Assembly (NCBI GenBank): GCA_019914945.1
Contig: CM034107.1
Location: 4,154,001-4,218,000 of the forward strand
Origin: Typha latifolia
Taxonomy: Eukaryota; Streptophyta; Magnoliopsida; Poales; Typhaceae
DNA: 64,000 nt
Direction of reading: 5' to 3'
Shown: positions 25,101-37,995 of the stretch, piece by piece
Numbering within the stretch: position 1 is the first letter of the stretch
How the letters are laid out: each line of letters begins with the position of its first letter
Program-made: the position numbers and the translations under genes
The notes under the pieces: model-generated
Database searches by the model: none
Seen by the model: only the letters and a program-made list of their open reading frames with translations
What the model was told of the DNA's origin: nothing

Positions 25101-26486
25101 TGCACCACCATTTCCTAGAGAGGTAAAAAGGCACAGTTAATCATATTGCAACATTTAATCTGTCTGTTGAACTTTCCCCAGTAGATAGTCAGGTACTCGG
25201 ATGTACTACAAAACACCATAGTATGATTTCTGGTTGTTTTGGGTATGCAGGTCGAGATGATGGAAGTTGATCGAAATGCACGTCGAGGCTTATTTCTAAG
25301 CTTAGAATGCATTAACACTTTGAATGAAGGACTTCTGTTACATCACGCATCAATGGGGTGTCCCAAACCACAGTGGTCAAAATACTTGAGTTTTTTGAAA
25401 AGTAGGAGATTTTCAGAGCTTACCAGGCCAAAATACCTAAAACCTCATCAGATGGGTGATCAACTGTCTAAGGAAAAATTGATCTCTGATGAATCAGAAA
25501 AGGCGCATCCTAAAATACACACTCTTTTTTCAACAGAATGTTCAACATATTTTGATTGGCAAACAGTTGGGCTTATGCATAGCTTTCATTTAAGCGGCCA
25601 ACCTGGTAATATTACACGGCTGCTTAGTTGTACTGATGAAGACTTGAAGAAATACAAGGGCCATGATCTTGCCCCCACACATTATGTTCCATCAATGACC
25701 GAACATCCACTGACTGGAGACTGGTAATCTATCTTTAGCTCAATTTATATATTTTGGCCAGAAATAGTTTGTTCCTGTGCATCCTTTTGCGCGTGTAATG
25801 CTGTAATGCATCCATCTAAATGTGAATACTCTAGCTTCATGTTGACCTTCCCATTAACATATTTTTTGAAGATAAAGGTCGGACGAGTTTGTGGATCAAA
25901 TAATAACTCCTTACCATTATAAGACTATATTCACTTTCGCTGCACTGTCACAGTTCATGGCTTGATATGTACATATAGACATGTATCGTGTATACATCCA
26001 TGTATTCAAAATATGCATACAATTCCTTTCTGAAAGATAGTCTAACATAGATATAGGGACAGTGCTGATGTATATATATGATACACACACATGTGCATGT
26101 GTGCGTTAGATTCAATAAGTTGAATTTTGACCTTACATCCTCTACATTTTTGGTGCTTTATGCTTTTTGTATGGTACCCCATTTTGTCCACACTCCATAG
26201 GCTGCATGGGAATTGAGTCCTTAGCATGGATGGCCATGCCGGCAGCGTACCGGCACGTGGCACGAGCGGCACCCCTCCTAATAACTTGGCCATCGATCTT
26301 GTCGTCGAGCTCACCGTCGCCGTTGCCGCTCACTGCTAGCCTTCGCTATTGTTGTCGCCGCTCGCCTTTGCCATCGCCCGAGCTCGCGTCGGGTGCCCTA
26401 GCTCGAGGGAGGAGAGAGAGAGAGAGAGAGAGTATCCGGATCCGCAACTTAAGTTTTAACTGATAAAACTTAAGTTGCGGATCCGG

Positions 26487-26526
<40 letters not shown>

Positions 26527-27085
26527 CTTCCCTCGGGCTAGGGCACCCGACACGAGCTCAGGCTACGGCGATGGCGAAGGTGTTACCTTTTTCTCTCCTT
26601 TTCTTACGGCGGTCCGCATGGTCCGTGTCTGTGGCACGGCTATCGTTGTTCCTAAGGTTGTAGAAAGATGATCTCACCTGTTTCCCTTATAGGGGCTCAA
26701 AAGTTAATTCTGAGTTTATTCTATCTGGACACTTGGCAATCAACTTCTTAATTTTTGAATTCCCTCTAGTCATTTGACATTAAGTTGTTCCCTCGAGACA
26801 TGGTGATGCTTGCACCTACTTTTGATTTTACTCAATGTAAGGGAGTACTTGGACGATTTCTTCTATATCTTACTTTGTCTCTTCTCAGTCAATTCCTGCT
26901 GCAGTTATCCTAAGCTATATCCCTACTTGTATTGTGTGTGTTATATTAGTTAAAAATTCATGAAGTTATGCTTAAGTTCTGTGGATGTTCAAATCAACAA
27001 ACTTTAACAATCATACATAATGGTTAACACTTGTTTGGTCATGAACATATGCTGTGAGGGAAAATATACATACATACATACATAC

Positions 27086-27138
<53 letters not shown>

Positions 27139-30100
27139 TTATTTCTTCTTGTTAGGTACCCAGCTATCAATAAGCCAGCAGCAGTTCTCCATTGGCTTAA
27201 CCATGTGCGGACTGATGCAGAGTTCATAGTTATTCTGGATGCTGATATGATAATGAGAGGTCCAATTACACCATGGGATTATGGTGCAAAACGTGGCCAT
27301 CCAGTTTCAACTCCCTATGAGTGAGTGCGTCACATTGATAGAGATAAACAATTAAACATAACATGCCACTAAACTGTTTATATGTTCTCATGGAATTGTC
27401 CTTTTCATGTCTCAGATACCTTATCGGTTGCGATAATATTCTTGCAAAGATTCATACTCGCAATCCTGCAGCGTGTGACAAGGTTGGTGGTGTCATCATC
27501 ATGCACATAGATGATCTACGGAAGTTTGCCTTACTGTGGTTGCACAAGACAGAGGAGGTTCGGGCTGACAAAGCTCACTATGCAACGAATATTACTGGGG
27601 ATATATACGGAGCTGGTTGGATAAGTGAGATGTATGGTTACTCATTTGGTGCAGCTGAGGTATGTTTCATTTTTCATTATCAATACTGCATTTTATTTTT
27701 CTCTTTTAAATTTGAATAGGTCTAGCCATCTAGTTTACATCTGAATTCATCATGAACATGATTATGACTTCTTGCTTGCCCTTATACCAGAGATGTCTAC
27801 CCTCGAAGAACTTTATTAGCAATAGTCCTCTAGACTTATCACAGATTCTTCAATCTTGTAAAATTTCTATAACAATAACCATCCCATCTGCTGCATGCAA
27901 CATCTGAATTAGCAGGTTTAGTTTGTCCTTTAGCTTCCTTGATATTTCTTCTTGATGACAGTCTACTTGAACAAACATTAATAGTTGTAATTCTATATTT
28001 TACCTATCTCTTCCCTAGTACCTCTCATTTAAAATTAGTTCTCAAGTAATGAATGAAATTGTTCATTAACTGCTTCATCTTTGAAATGGTTTTCCTCTAA
28101 TGGAGGTGCATATTGTGATGATATCATGATAACCTATTTATTGCCTTATTGGTAAGCCCATTTGTAGTTTTTGTACAATATATGGATAGATATGATAGCT
28201 GAGACATGAACCTTGTCAAAAGGGGGACACAATGGGCGGGGAGAGATGATAAAAAAAAGTTACATCTATATAATTGTTGTCTGTAGATACACAGTCAACA
28301 ATAGTATGGTTTAGGAGTTGATATTTTGGATTTAGGTTTTATATCATATTACAAGTAGCGTACTTTTTCTGATAAAAGATAATGAAGCATCTCTTACTTA
28401 TTAAGAAAGAACGGAAGCAGGGATTTAAACGAGCTGAGCTTGAGTGAGCTGAGTAGGCTCAACTCAGCTTGACTTGAAATAGCTGGAAGCTAATATCTAC
28501 CACTGCTCGAGCCGGCAAATAGCCGGATTAAGATTGGTTCTATTGGCTCAAATTTCAATTTCGAATAGGCTCAATCAGCTTGGATTACAAAAATCCAGCT
28601 TGAGCGACCCACTTCTCTGTTCCACCAACTGCCAGGAAGCTCTAAATCTAATAAGAACATTGTGAGAATTGTGGGACAGAACTTCTGATATGGGACTAAA
28701 CAGAAAATCAAATATAATAGAAGAAACTAAAAGCAGTTGCACTACTATGGATTCGAAAATTGAACCCTTCAGCACCTTAAAAAGTGCTCTACCAACTTCG
28801 CTAGAGGATGCAGAGTGAGAAATAAACAACTATATATATATATAGTGTATTACACTATTACTAATGCATATGTTCAAGCTAAACTGAGCTGAGCTCGAGT
28901 GAAATTCGTCTCATTTAGCAAGTGAGTGAGCTCAAGTCATACTGCAAGTGCAAACTGAGCTCGAGCAGCTTGCAAGCTGACAAGCCTTTTTGACAGCCCT
29001 AGATGAAGTGGTGCAAACTAAAAGTATTACATACAAGAAATAAGTTACGCAGTATCCTTTTGTTAATTTGATTTCTGCTATAGTACCATGTCCAAGTTTT
29101 GTCATCTATATGTCTGTCTTAGTTTCTATAATTAGACACAATATTTATATGTTCCTCTTTGCTCTGCAATATTAGATTTGGAAATCTCTCTTCAAGTTAC
29201 CCTTTTAATGATCATATTGACAATGCTTCACAAAATAAATACTGTACGCCCTTTTTCCTTAAAGGGCTAATACCGACATATATCTAAACTGTATCCACAT
29301 CTTTCATTTTTTTTATACTTCAAAGAAGTATATTGTGTATATCCATGTTGTAATAGGTTTAGTACCAATAGTTACCCAGTACAGATACACACAAGGATAT
29401 TGGGCATATATATTTCATAGATTCCACGTAACCTTCACATAGGATCATCTTGAGTAAACTGTACTGTAAAATGATAGATTATTATGATATTATTTACACA
29501 TAAGAAATGAGACTAAATTCCTTGACATCAAGCTATTTGTAAGCTCAGTTTACACCCTTTTGTATCGTACACTGATCTGCATACATGTTTCTCCTCTGTT
29601 TCTGTGTGCATGTGTACCAAAATTATCTTAAATATTATGTAAAAGATTTCACATTTTGTTAGCTATTGAATACACCTAGAGATTTTCAAATGCTCATCCT
29701 GAGGTGACATAAAGTGGGAGGACTTGAAGGTCACAATCTTGAACCTATGTAGAATCCAAAGACAGACTATGGGGTACTTCCTTGATCAATGCATTCATTT
29801 GTATTATTCATTGCATATGAGTACTCTCAGGAATCAGGACCCATACAGCAAATTCCAATTAATGACGGAACAAGGCTTCCCTGCTGTTTTTATAGTTGAA
29901 TGTTGTCTCAAAACCAATTTAGATCTTCTGAGTGACATTCTCCAATGTTCTCCACATGCAGTTGAATCTCAGTCACATCATAAAGAGGGACATACTGATA
30001 TATCCAGGGTATGTCCCTGAACCTGGAGCCAGTTACAAGGTGTTCCATTATGGTCTGAGGTTTTCCGTTGGTAACTGGAGCTTCGACAAGGCTGATTGGA

Positions 30101-30624
30101 GAGACGCTGACATAGTTAACACATGCTGGGCTAAGTTTCCTGAACCACCTGATCTATCTACTGTCTCCACAGATGACGAAAACAGTCGGAAGAGGGATCT
30201 CCTAAGTATTGAATGTGCAAAAACTTTGAATGAAGCTCTATATCTACATCATCAGCAGAGGAACTGCCCAACTCATTTTGAAAAAGGTGCAGGAACATTT
30301 ATGTCAATAGATGAAAGGAACAGTGAGAACTTGCATGTCACAAGGAAAAGCCCTATTTCCAGTTTTGCATCTAATGTGTCATCATTTCCTCAATCAAGCC
30401 GAGTGTTCAGATCCTTGAGGTTTCGGATTGTTGCACTTTGGGCTCTTCTAGTGTTAGGCTTCCTGATTGTGATCTCCATGGGCCTCTCTAGCAATAAAGG
30501 AGAGGGTTCAAGAGCAAAGTCTAGTAGAAGTAAGAGAACACACACTAGAGTTCTACCTACCAGTGGAAACAACAAATTTTACGATAAGGATGATTATGAT
30601 GTTGATATAGCTTCGAAAGCTTGA
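22183..30624 (+). CDS. SERGT1: Peptidyl serine alpha-galactosyltransferase, SERGT1-type (eight exons)
   Basis: The family adds a single alpha-galactose to serine in extensin-type Ser-Hyp repeats in the secretory pathway. Exons: 22183-22490, 23141-23311, 24562-24805, 24922-25122, 25251-25723, 27156-27320, 27416-27659 and 29962-30624, giving 822 aa. The upstream in-frame codons before 22183 contain no ATG, so I start at MMARIG. A signal peptide covers residues ~1-30. Two homologous glycosyltransferase domains follow. Each has HTLFS-EC, DYFDWQTVGL or its equivalent, TRLLSCTDE, YPAINKPA, ILDADM (a DxD-like metal site), ITGDIYG-GWISEMYGYSFGAAE and YPGYIP/YPGYVP. Near the C-terminus is one transmembrane segment (VALWALLVLGFLIVISMGL) with a short Lys/Arg-rich tail. 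All splice sites are GT-AG and keep frame. Confidence 0.95.
26365..26580. repeat. Foldback (hairpin) inverted repeat inside SERGT1 intron 5
   Basis: The inner arms 26434-26458 and 26464-26488 are a perfect 25-bp inverted repeat with a 5-base loop (ACTGA). The stem continues outward through (GA)n at 26411-26432 against (CT)n at 26489-26522. It then pairs GGGTGCCCTAGCTCGAGGGA (left) with TCCCTCGGGCTAGGGCACCC (right), and onward to about 26365 and 26580 with small indels. The RNA could form a long double-stranded stem. Confidence 0.9.
27066..27139. repeat. Compound microsatellite (ATAC)n(AAT)n beside a splice acceptor
   Basis: About five ATAC/CATA units are followed by roughly seventeen AAT units. 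The run stops just before TTTATTTCTTCTTGTTAG, the acceptor of SERGT1 exon 6 (27156). Confidence 0.95.
27660..29961 (+). other. SERGT1 intron 7
   Basis: A 2302-bp intron. It holds a non-autonomous DNA element (28418-29001) and otherwise AT-rich sequence. The acceptor (CACATGCAG) restores frame with exon 8 in the same phase as at the equivalent junction of the first domain. Confidence 0.85.
28418..29001. mobile_element. Non-autonomous hAT-like element with GAGCTCGAG-rich ends
   Basis: The left end CAGGGATTTAAACGAGCTGAGC mirrors the right end, which reads TAGGGCTGTCAAAAAGGCTTG on the opposite strand. Both subterminal regions are rich in GAGCTGAGCTCGAG motifs. The interior has no transposase. 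I could not find a clean 8-bp target duplication, so the copy is old. Related subterminal motifs occur at 40625-40795 and 60670-61010. Confidence 0.6.
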
Positions 30625-32212
30625 AATATTGTAAACATTATCTTTTCACATGTGCAATTTTCTCATGCCGAGCCAGTGCCGGATATTGTAAATGACGCAG
30701 GTGGCTGACGGTAAAATGGACCAACAAGTTCAAGAAGGTGAAAGGATCACTAAGGTGGAATAATATTAACTTCATCATAGATGCCCTTCTCAGAAGTTTG
30801 TTTGGTAGATGGTTGCTAACTTGAATATCATTGTCATACATGATGTCTTATCTTTTTGGGGGAAATTGATCCTTTTGGAAGTTATTATATCATTGAGGTA
30901 TCTCCACTTCTCGTCAATCCATAGAACTTTTTACAGATGTAATCAAACTGACCGTGCTCTCTTATTATATTGAGAATTTTGTTGTTTTGTGAGAAATGTG
31001 AGCATAGTGCATATTCCTTCTCTTGTTGGGAGTGGCTTTTTGACAAAAACTAGGCCTCCTCACAAACTTATTTACCCAGTAGATCCATCTCTCAAACTAA
31101 TTACTTAGAAAAGATCTAGTTTTTGGCATGTCAACTGCAAATAAATAGGTCCAATAGAAAAATGTTGAACTCTTAACGTTTGCTGATCTTTTCTAAGTGT
31201 TTTATTACAAATATAAAATATAATCTTATCAGTGAGAAATATAAAAATACGGAGATTTGACTTGTATTTATCTTATCTAAATTTAAATTTAATATTTTTC
31301 TTAGCCTAACCAATTGTAATATGATAAACTTCTCCTGTTTACCTTAGTTTATCAGCACTAGAGAGGACTTAGACTCGGCCTTAAACGAACTAAAACATAT
31401 ACATCCATTTAAAAAGGAATTTGTATAGGTTCTCACTTTCTATACTAATCTCTATTAGGAGTAAAACATCAAAGAGAGTAGCATTGAATTTTTCAATGGA
31501 ATTTTTCAATGCTTTACATTACAACTCATGTAAAAGTATTTTTTTTTCCATTAGAAATATGAAGTGGCAGCTGAAGTGTTTAAAATAGACTCCTTTCCTT
31601 TTTTTATATTAAAGTTTGAGAGGAAATTATTTGAGTAAATAAATTTATGAGGAGGGCCAATTTGGTAAAAACATAATTATTAGGACAAACTTTCCAAATA
31701 TCACAATTGGGCATTCTTCAAAATATCATAATGTCACTAAAATTATAGAGCTCTTTCAATAATATCATTCTGTCGGTTAAATATAACTAATCATAGTTAA
31801 AATTAAAAAAAAACTGATTGAGAAAAGACTATTTTGCCCTTATATGCATTATTTGCAATAGTTTTAAAACTATCTAGCATTACCCAATATCAATCATGCT
31901 ACTTCATTAAATGTTTCTTAAAGAAGTAATAGCAATTATCCCTTTTTTTTTAAGTTTTCAGTGGCAATTATGTAAAAACAAACAAACCCAAGTTTGTATT
32001 TGTATGGACCATGGCTATAGCATTTAATTTCTTATCACTGTCTAGATATATTCTAATATTAAGCTAAAATTCAGTGTTAATATATGGTGATTAGAGAAAA
32101 CACAAGCCTCCAAGAAATCCTTTCAAAAGAAAACCATGAGGAGGTTTGCAAAAGAGATGGACATGCTGCATTGCATGCTTGATTTGATATAAAGAATGGT
32201 CATGTTTTCTAG
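30625..32212. other. SERGT1 3' UTR and intergenic DNA
   Basis: 3' UTR followed by AT-rich DNA with no coding signal. Nothing recognisable precedes the abrupt start of LINE homology near 32213. Confidence 0.55.
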
Positions 32213-35200
32213 AACAAGGACATACTGGTCATATGGAACAAGGATCTAGGGTGGGTTGATGTGGCAGCGGTATCAAGGTATGCTGCCCACCTCACGATCA
32301 CCCTTACGACCGGACAAACCTGGATCTGGACCACCGTGTATGCTAGCACCGCTCTGGAAGGGCAGCAGGAACTCTGGGAGGAGCTGAAGAACATAGCGTC
32401 CATCAACATGCCGTGGGCGATCATGGGAGACTTCAACGCGTTCCTGTCTGTACAGGAGAAGAGAAGCAGCGGGGTGGTCGCCCTCGGGCCTAAAGGGAAG
32501 GCCTTTGCGCGGTTTGTGGACGAGACGGGGCTGTGCGACCTTGGCTACGAGGGTATTCCATACACCTGGTGTAACAACCAACAAGGCTCGCGCCGCATCT
32601 GGATTCGGCTCGACAGAGCCCTGGCCAACACTGAATGGGTCAGTGACCATCCGGAGTGCAAAGTCCAGCATCTAGACCGGGGAGCTTCAGATCATGCGCC
32701 GCTGCTCCTCACGGTGCCGGCAGGAACGACGAGGAGCCAACGACCATTCCGGTTCGAGCTCCTCTGGATGGAGTATGAGGAGTGCCAGAACATCATCCAA
32801 GACTCCTGGAAGCGGCGAGCCGGCGGCAACCCAATGCAAGCTTTCACTCACAGACTGAGTGAGTTGAGAAGAAGCCTGAGCAACTGGAATCGCACGACAG
32901 TGGGGAGCGTGGAGAGACGGCTAAAGGTCACAAACCAGAAGCTGGCTGACCTCGAGGAGCTAGACGCCAACGGCATGCTGCCGGAGGCGGGCCAGCAGAG
33001 CCTGAGGAGCTTCTACAACTGCAAGATAGCCCTAAACAGGCAGCTCAACATCAAATGGTTGCAAAGATCCCGGTTAAGGTGGACGGAGGAAGGTGACAGA
33101 AACACGAAATTCTTCCACATCTCGGCTACCTTGCGACGCCGTCGCAACATGATTGCAGGCATCCAGAGTGACGATGGGTGCTGGGTTCAGGAGCAAGCCG
33201 AAGTGATCCACTGTTTCAAATCCTTCTACCAACGGCTCTGGGGAGAAGCGGAAGAGGCAGACCCCCGAAGGATGGAATGGCCAACACTCCCTACCATTTC
33301 GACAGAGGAAGCGTCAGACCTAGTGAGGCCGGTGACGGCTGAGGAAATTAAGGAAGCGGCGTGGAGCCTGCCGAGAGGGAAGGCCCCCGGCCCAGACGGA
33401 ATGCAAGCCGAAGTATACATCAAGTACTGGAACACCATGGGTGAAGACCTCTGCCGAGCCGTCGGCCATTTCTTCATCAGCGAGGCCATGCCAAAAGCAT
33501 GGGGTGATACCTTCATAACATTGATCCCGAAGAAGGAGCACCCCCTCAAGGTGGCGGATTATAGACCGATCGCACTCTGTAATGTCATTTACAAGGTTAT
33601 CGCGAAGGTCATGGTAAATAGACTTAAGGTGGTGCTGGCCAAAATTATCGGCCCGGAGCAGGCGGCTTTTGTCGCCGGCCGAAGCCTAGAAGACAACACG
33701 CTGGCTGCCCAGGAGGTGGCACACTCCATGGCCACGGACAAAAGCGGACAACCCATTATGATGATCAAAATGGACATGGAGAAGGCTTATGATAGGGTCA
33801 GTTGGCCGGCTGTGGTGGGTGCGCTACGGCAGATGGGTTTCCCAACTCGGTGGTGCAATTGGGTGCAGGCGTGCATAGCGTCCCCCAGGTTCGCCTTGCT
33901 GATAAACGAGTGCCCGACCACCTGGATCACCCCTAGGAGTGGCCTGCGACAAGGCGATCCGATATCCCCCTACCTCTTCATCATCGTCACGCAAGTGCTA
34001 TCGGGTCTCATCAACGAGCAGGCGGCGCGAGGCCTTCTGCGAGGTTATCGGGTCCGAGATGTGCAGCTGTCCCACCTGCTCTATGCAGATGATCTGCTAC
34101 TCATGTTGGAAGCCTCGCCGGAGAACGCCAACTGCATCCTCGAGAGCCTGAGCCAATATGAGATCATCACAAACCAGAGGGTGAACTACAACAAGTCGGA
34201 GCTGTATCTGTCCAATCGGATCGGAGCTGAAGATGGCAGCCAGCTTAGTGTTCAGCTAGGGCTGAAGGTGGCTGGCATGCCGTTCAAATACCTCGGGGTG
34301 CTCATCTCGGGGAGGCGAGTGAAGGTGAAAGAGCATCTGGAGCTGGTGGAGAGGATTGACAAGAGGCTAGCGGGCTGGAAAGGGACGCTCCTCTCCCAGG
34401 CTGGCAAGCTTACCCTGATCAAGGCGGCATTGCTAGCGATCCCGTCTTACTGGCTTGGCAGCACGTGGGTGCCGGATGGGGTACTGGAGGAGATAGAAAA
34501 AAAAGCCCGTCACTTCCTTTGGAGAAACCAGGATGGCCACGGCCTCCACCTGATGAACTGGGCGCAGGTGACGCAGGCCAAGCGCCAGGGTGGTCTCGGT
34601 GTCCGGCGACTTAGATAAGCCAGAACTGCCCACCTGGGTAAGCTGGTGTTCAAAATGCTAAACAGGGAACAGGCGCCATGGATTAACATAATGCAGGCCA
34701 AATACGGGAGACTGCACCCGTGGGAGATAACGAAGACCCACCAACCATTATGGATGTGGCGAGCTCTCACCAAAACAGCTTCTCAGCTAAGAATGGGATG
34801 CCGAGTGATGATAGGGAACGGCAAAGGCACTCGCCACTTTCGATCCATGGCTGCATGAGGTCCCGTGGTCCAGACTGCCAAGGGTCCTGGCACCTAGGCT
34901 AATGGAAGAAAACCTGAGTGTGGCAGACCTCACCTGCGAACACCAAAGGAATCTGGGGATTTTGGTCAGAGAGGCAGGAATGGAGCTGGCCTTCGAGATC
35001 GCAACCTTCCCCATAGGTGCCGCCACCAGTGAGGACAGATGGATCTGGTGGCCGCACCCAAGGGGGACGCCTTCGGTTAAGGCGATATACCAGTCCCTGC
35101 TTCCTCAGAGTGACCAACTCTGGGCAGGGTGGAGTAACCTCTGGCAACTGCAGGTGGCTCCGAGGATCAGAGTATTCTGCTGGAAGCTCCTGTGGGGTAG

Positions 35201-36136
35201 GCTCCCAACGCGAGCGTACCTCCACTACTTGCACGTTGGCCCCGAGGATCCTTGTGCCATGTGCGGTCTGTTCAGTGAGACAAGTGAGCACCTCCTGTTC
35301 TCGTGCAGATACAGCAAGGAGGTATGGAAAACCCTGGGCACCAGAGAGAGGCTGGAGACTGCGGAGATCGATCAAGAATGGATCACCAAAGCGTGGAACG
35401 CAAGCGCAGAGGAGGATGGACGGGCAAAAGGTTTAATAGCATGCACGCTGTGGTCACTGTGGAAGAGCAGAAACAGAGTTGTGTTTAGAGGAAAGCGGTC
35501 GCCGGAACTAGCCGTGGTCCGGGCCGCGGTCAAAATGGCGGAGTACCGGTGCGTAAACAAAAAGAAGAACCCGAAGCCAAGGAAGATAAGGAAGCCCTGG
35601 GAACCGCCGGAGCCGGGCTGGAGCAAAGCCAACACTGACGGAGCACTAAAAGCAGGCGCGCCCCAAGGCGGAGCAGCGGCCATATTTTGAAATGCCGACG
35701 GAGAGTTTCTTCAGGCGGGATGGGAGCCGTGCCCGGGTACCTCGGCGCTCCAAACGGAACTCTGGGCCATTAGACTGGCGTTGAAGATGGCGAGAAGAGG
35801 CTCTCGACTCGAGATAGAGTCGGACTGCACCGAGGCCATCAGATGCTTGCAGCAGCCCGAGCTCGGGCCATGGCGCGTCCGTAACCTGGCGCGCGAATGT
35901 GCGGAGCTCGCCAATGGCGTTGGTGAGGTCCGGTTATCCCATGTGGGGAGAGAAGCCAACTCGGTCACTGACTGGGCAGCAGCGAGGGCCAGTGTGGCAT
36001 CGGGTTACTGCCAAGTGGAGCGTCTAAGCAACGCTCCACCGGAACTATGTAAGCTTTTAACTGCCGACACTGACACGTGGCGGCAAAATTCAATAAATAG
36101 CTAACCTCAGCTCTTTGCACTCAAAAAAAAAAAAAA
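32213..36136 (+). mobile_element. L1-type LINE retrotransposon, 5'-truncated, nearly intact pol
   Basis: One open frame runs to 34618 (from the stop at 32210; no real start codon). It gives the end of an APE endonuclease (MGDFNAF, SDHAPLLL) and a reverse transcriptase with GKAPGPDG, RQGDPISPYLF and YADD (LLYADDLLL near 34080). After a TAA at 34616-34618 the frame continues, then shifts by one base near 34835. It then carries a zinc-binding domain (CAMCGLFSETSEHLLFSC) and an RNase H domain (NTDGA, TELWAI, ESDCTEAI). A TGA interrupts the RNase H domain at 35688-35690. The copy ends in a poly(A) of about 14 at 36122-36136. The N-terminal endonuclease and any ORF1 are missing. I found no target duplication. 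Confidence 0.95.
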
Positions 36137-36153
36137 GAGTTTAGAAAATATTT

Positions 36154-37206
36154 CTACACCTTCTTCCTTGCCGCCAACCTAGCTGGGAGGGTAGAAAATC
36201 CTATGGTAGCTTTCGATGGCAATGAGACTTCGACTATTTACATGGAAACTCTATTGAGGCAAATTGCCCACTCGGGCCAATCTGTATGAGATCCAAATTG
36301 GACTTGACGATAATTGTGCCTTATGTGGCATTCGTCTGGAGACCATGGAACACCTTTTTTTCTCATGCAGATATATCCTGGAGGTGTGGGCCTAGTTGGC
36401 TACAGATCAGGGATGGGAATCCGATGGAGGGTGCAATGTAGACTTCAACTGGCTTTGCATGGAGTGGCATCGGGATTAGGCTAAGGATGTCGCTCGTAAG
36501 GTGCTCATTGGAGCAACTCTATGGATGGTTTGGAAGTAGCAGAATGCTAGAGTCTTTCTCAGAGACAATGAACAACCGAGAACGGTGGTGCATAAAGCAG
36601 CGGAGCTCACTCAGGATTATGCCAAGCCACTCGATTCGGGGAGCAAGTCGGCTAAGCCTAGGAGGGGGTGTAGATGGATGGCCCCGTTCTCAAGATTGGT
36701 CAAGGTGAACATGGACGGTGCATTCTCGGAGGGTGACTACCAAGGGAGAGTTGGAGGCGTGCTTCGGTCGGTCGAAGGAAGGCGCTCTTCTGAAAGTGGC
36801 CTTGGAGCCTACGCTAGGGACTCCATGTTGTTGGCTGAAAGCTAGGCCCTCCAGCTTGGGCCGGTTCTAGCAAAGGGACTCAACTTGGTGGAAGTTGAGA
36901 CCGACTCGCTCGAACTTGTGCAGATCATAAAGGTGGAGATCGATTGTCCGTGGAAACTCTGAAGTCGAGTTGCTGAGTGCAAAATGTTTCTCAGATCTTT
37001 TTCAAATTATTGTCTTTTGTATGTATTTAGAGAAGAAAACCGTGCGGTGGACTGGATGGCCAAATAGGGTAAGACTGCGTCTTAAGCTCTTTTGTTGGGT
37101 CAGAACGAACCTATACCCCAAATTTTTGTAATTGCTTGTCTTTTGATCCCTTTAACCCAACTAGGGGGATAGGCCAGCTGAATCTAGCTCCTATTTCAAA
37201 AAAAAA
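36154..37206 (+). mobile_element. Second, older LINE 3' fragment with 15-bp target duplication
   Basis: A 5'-truncated L1-type LINE tail on the same strand. It shows RLFTWKLYWGKLPTRANL, CALCGIRLETMEHLFFSC (zinc-binding) and an RNase H part with VNMDGAF, VETDSLELV and REENRAVDWMAK. It has more stops than its neighbour and is diverged from it. It ends in a short poly(A) (37198-37206). GTTTAGAAAATATTT occurs on both sides (36139-36153 and 37207-37221), marking a genuine insertion. Confidence 0.9.
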
Positions 37207-37221
37207 GTTTAGAAAATATTT

Positions 37222-37961
37222 TATTAAAAAAGACTTGTGAGGAGAGAGAGTGAGAGGATGATAGCAATGATATACTTTCAAAGGTAAAATTATTTATTTA
37301 TTAGAAAAAAATTGTGAGAAGAGAGACAGAGAGGGAAAGTAGTATTAAAGTTATAATTAATTGAAGTAATATCCATCAAGGGCAAATTGTAATTCAATTT
37401 TCTTATTAAATTGATATAAGCTGATGGTTATAAAATAATTTTATTGAGAAATATGCATTAGTAAACTAATATTAAGATAAGTTACTATTTAATTACTAAA
37501 CTAATATAGATCTCACTATACTAGAATAAGTCACTTCTCCTCTTCTCTCAACATTTCTTCCTTCCTCTTAAATTCTCTCCAACTACCACTCTCTCTCAAT
37601 TTCTCTCCTTGTTTCCATCCCCACATCTTTCTATCCTAATCTCAACCCAATCTTAATTTAATGGTGATATTGCTTATAATTTTACTTTTCTCTTCTTTCT
37701 CTCAATCTATTCTAATCTCTCTCCCTCTCAACCTCTATCAAATCTTTTCTTCTCCAAGTAACGATATAAGTGATACCGAGTCATAATTCATGTGCAAATA
37801 TAAATTTTAGAAGGGTATACATGTGCAAATATAAACTTTAGAAGAGTATATATGTAAATAAGAAAACTTTGGAGGGGTATTCTTAAAAAAAACATACCAC
37901 TGGTGTTGTTTCTTTGACGATCTGAGGTGCTTGTTTCTTGCCTTTTTCCTATCATACAGTG

Positions 37962-37995
<34 letters not shown>

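Larger units (their letters stand above)
25724..27155 (+). other. SERGT1 intron 5, holding a foldback hairpin and a microsatellite
   Basis: A 1432-bp intron. It contains a GC-rich inserted block (about 26229-26640) built around a long inverted repeat, and a (ATAC)n(AAT)n microsatellite that ends about 17 bases before the acceptor. Confidence 0.85.

Noticed and set aside
28741..28815. tRNA-like stretch on the minus strand (GTTGGTAGAGCAC, then GGGTTCAATTTTCGAATCC)
   Set aside because: The T-arm spacing is wrong, the acceptor stem does not pair, and it lies inside a decayed transposable element. At best it is a tRNA-derived relic.
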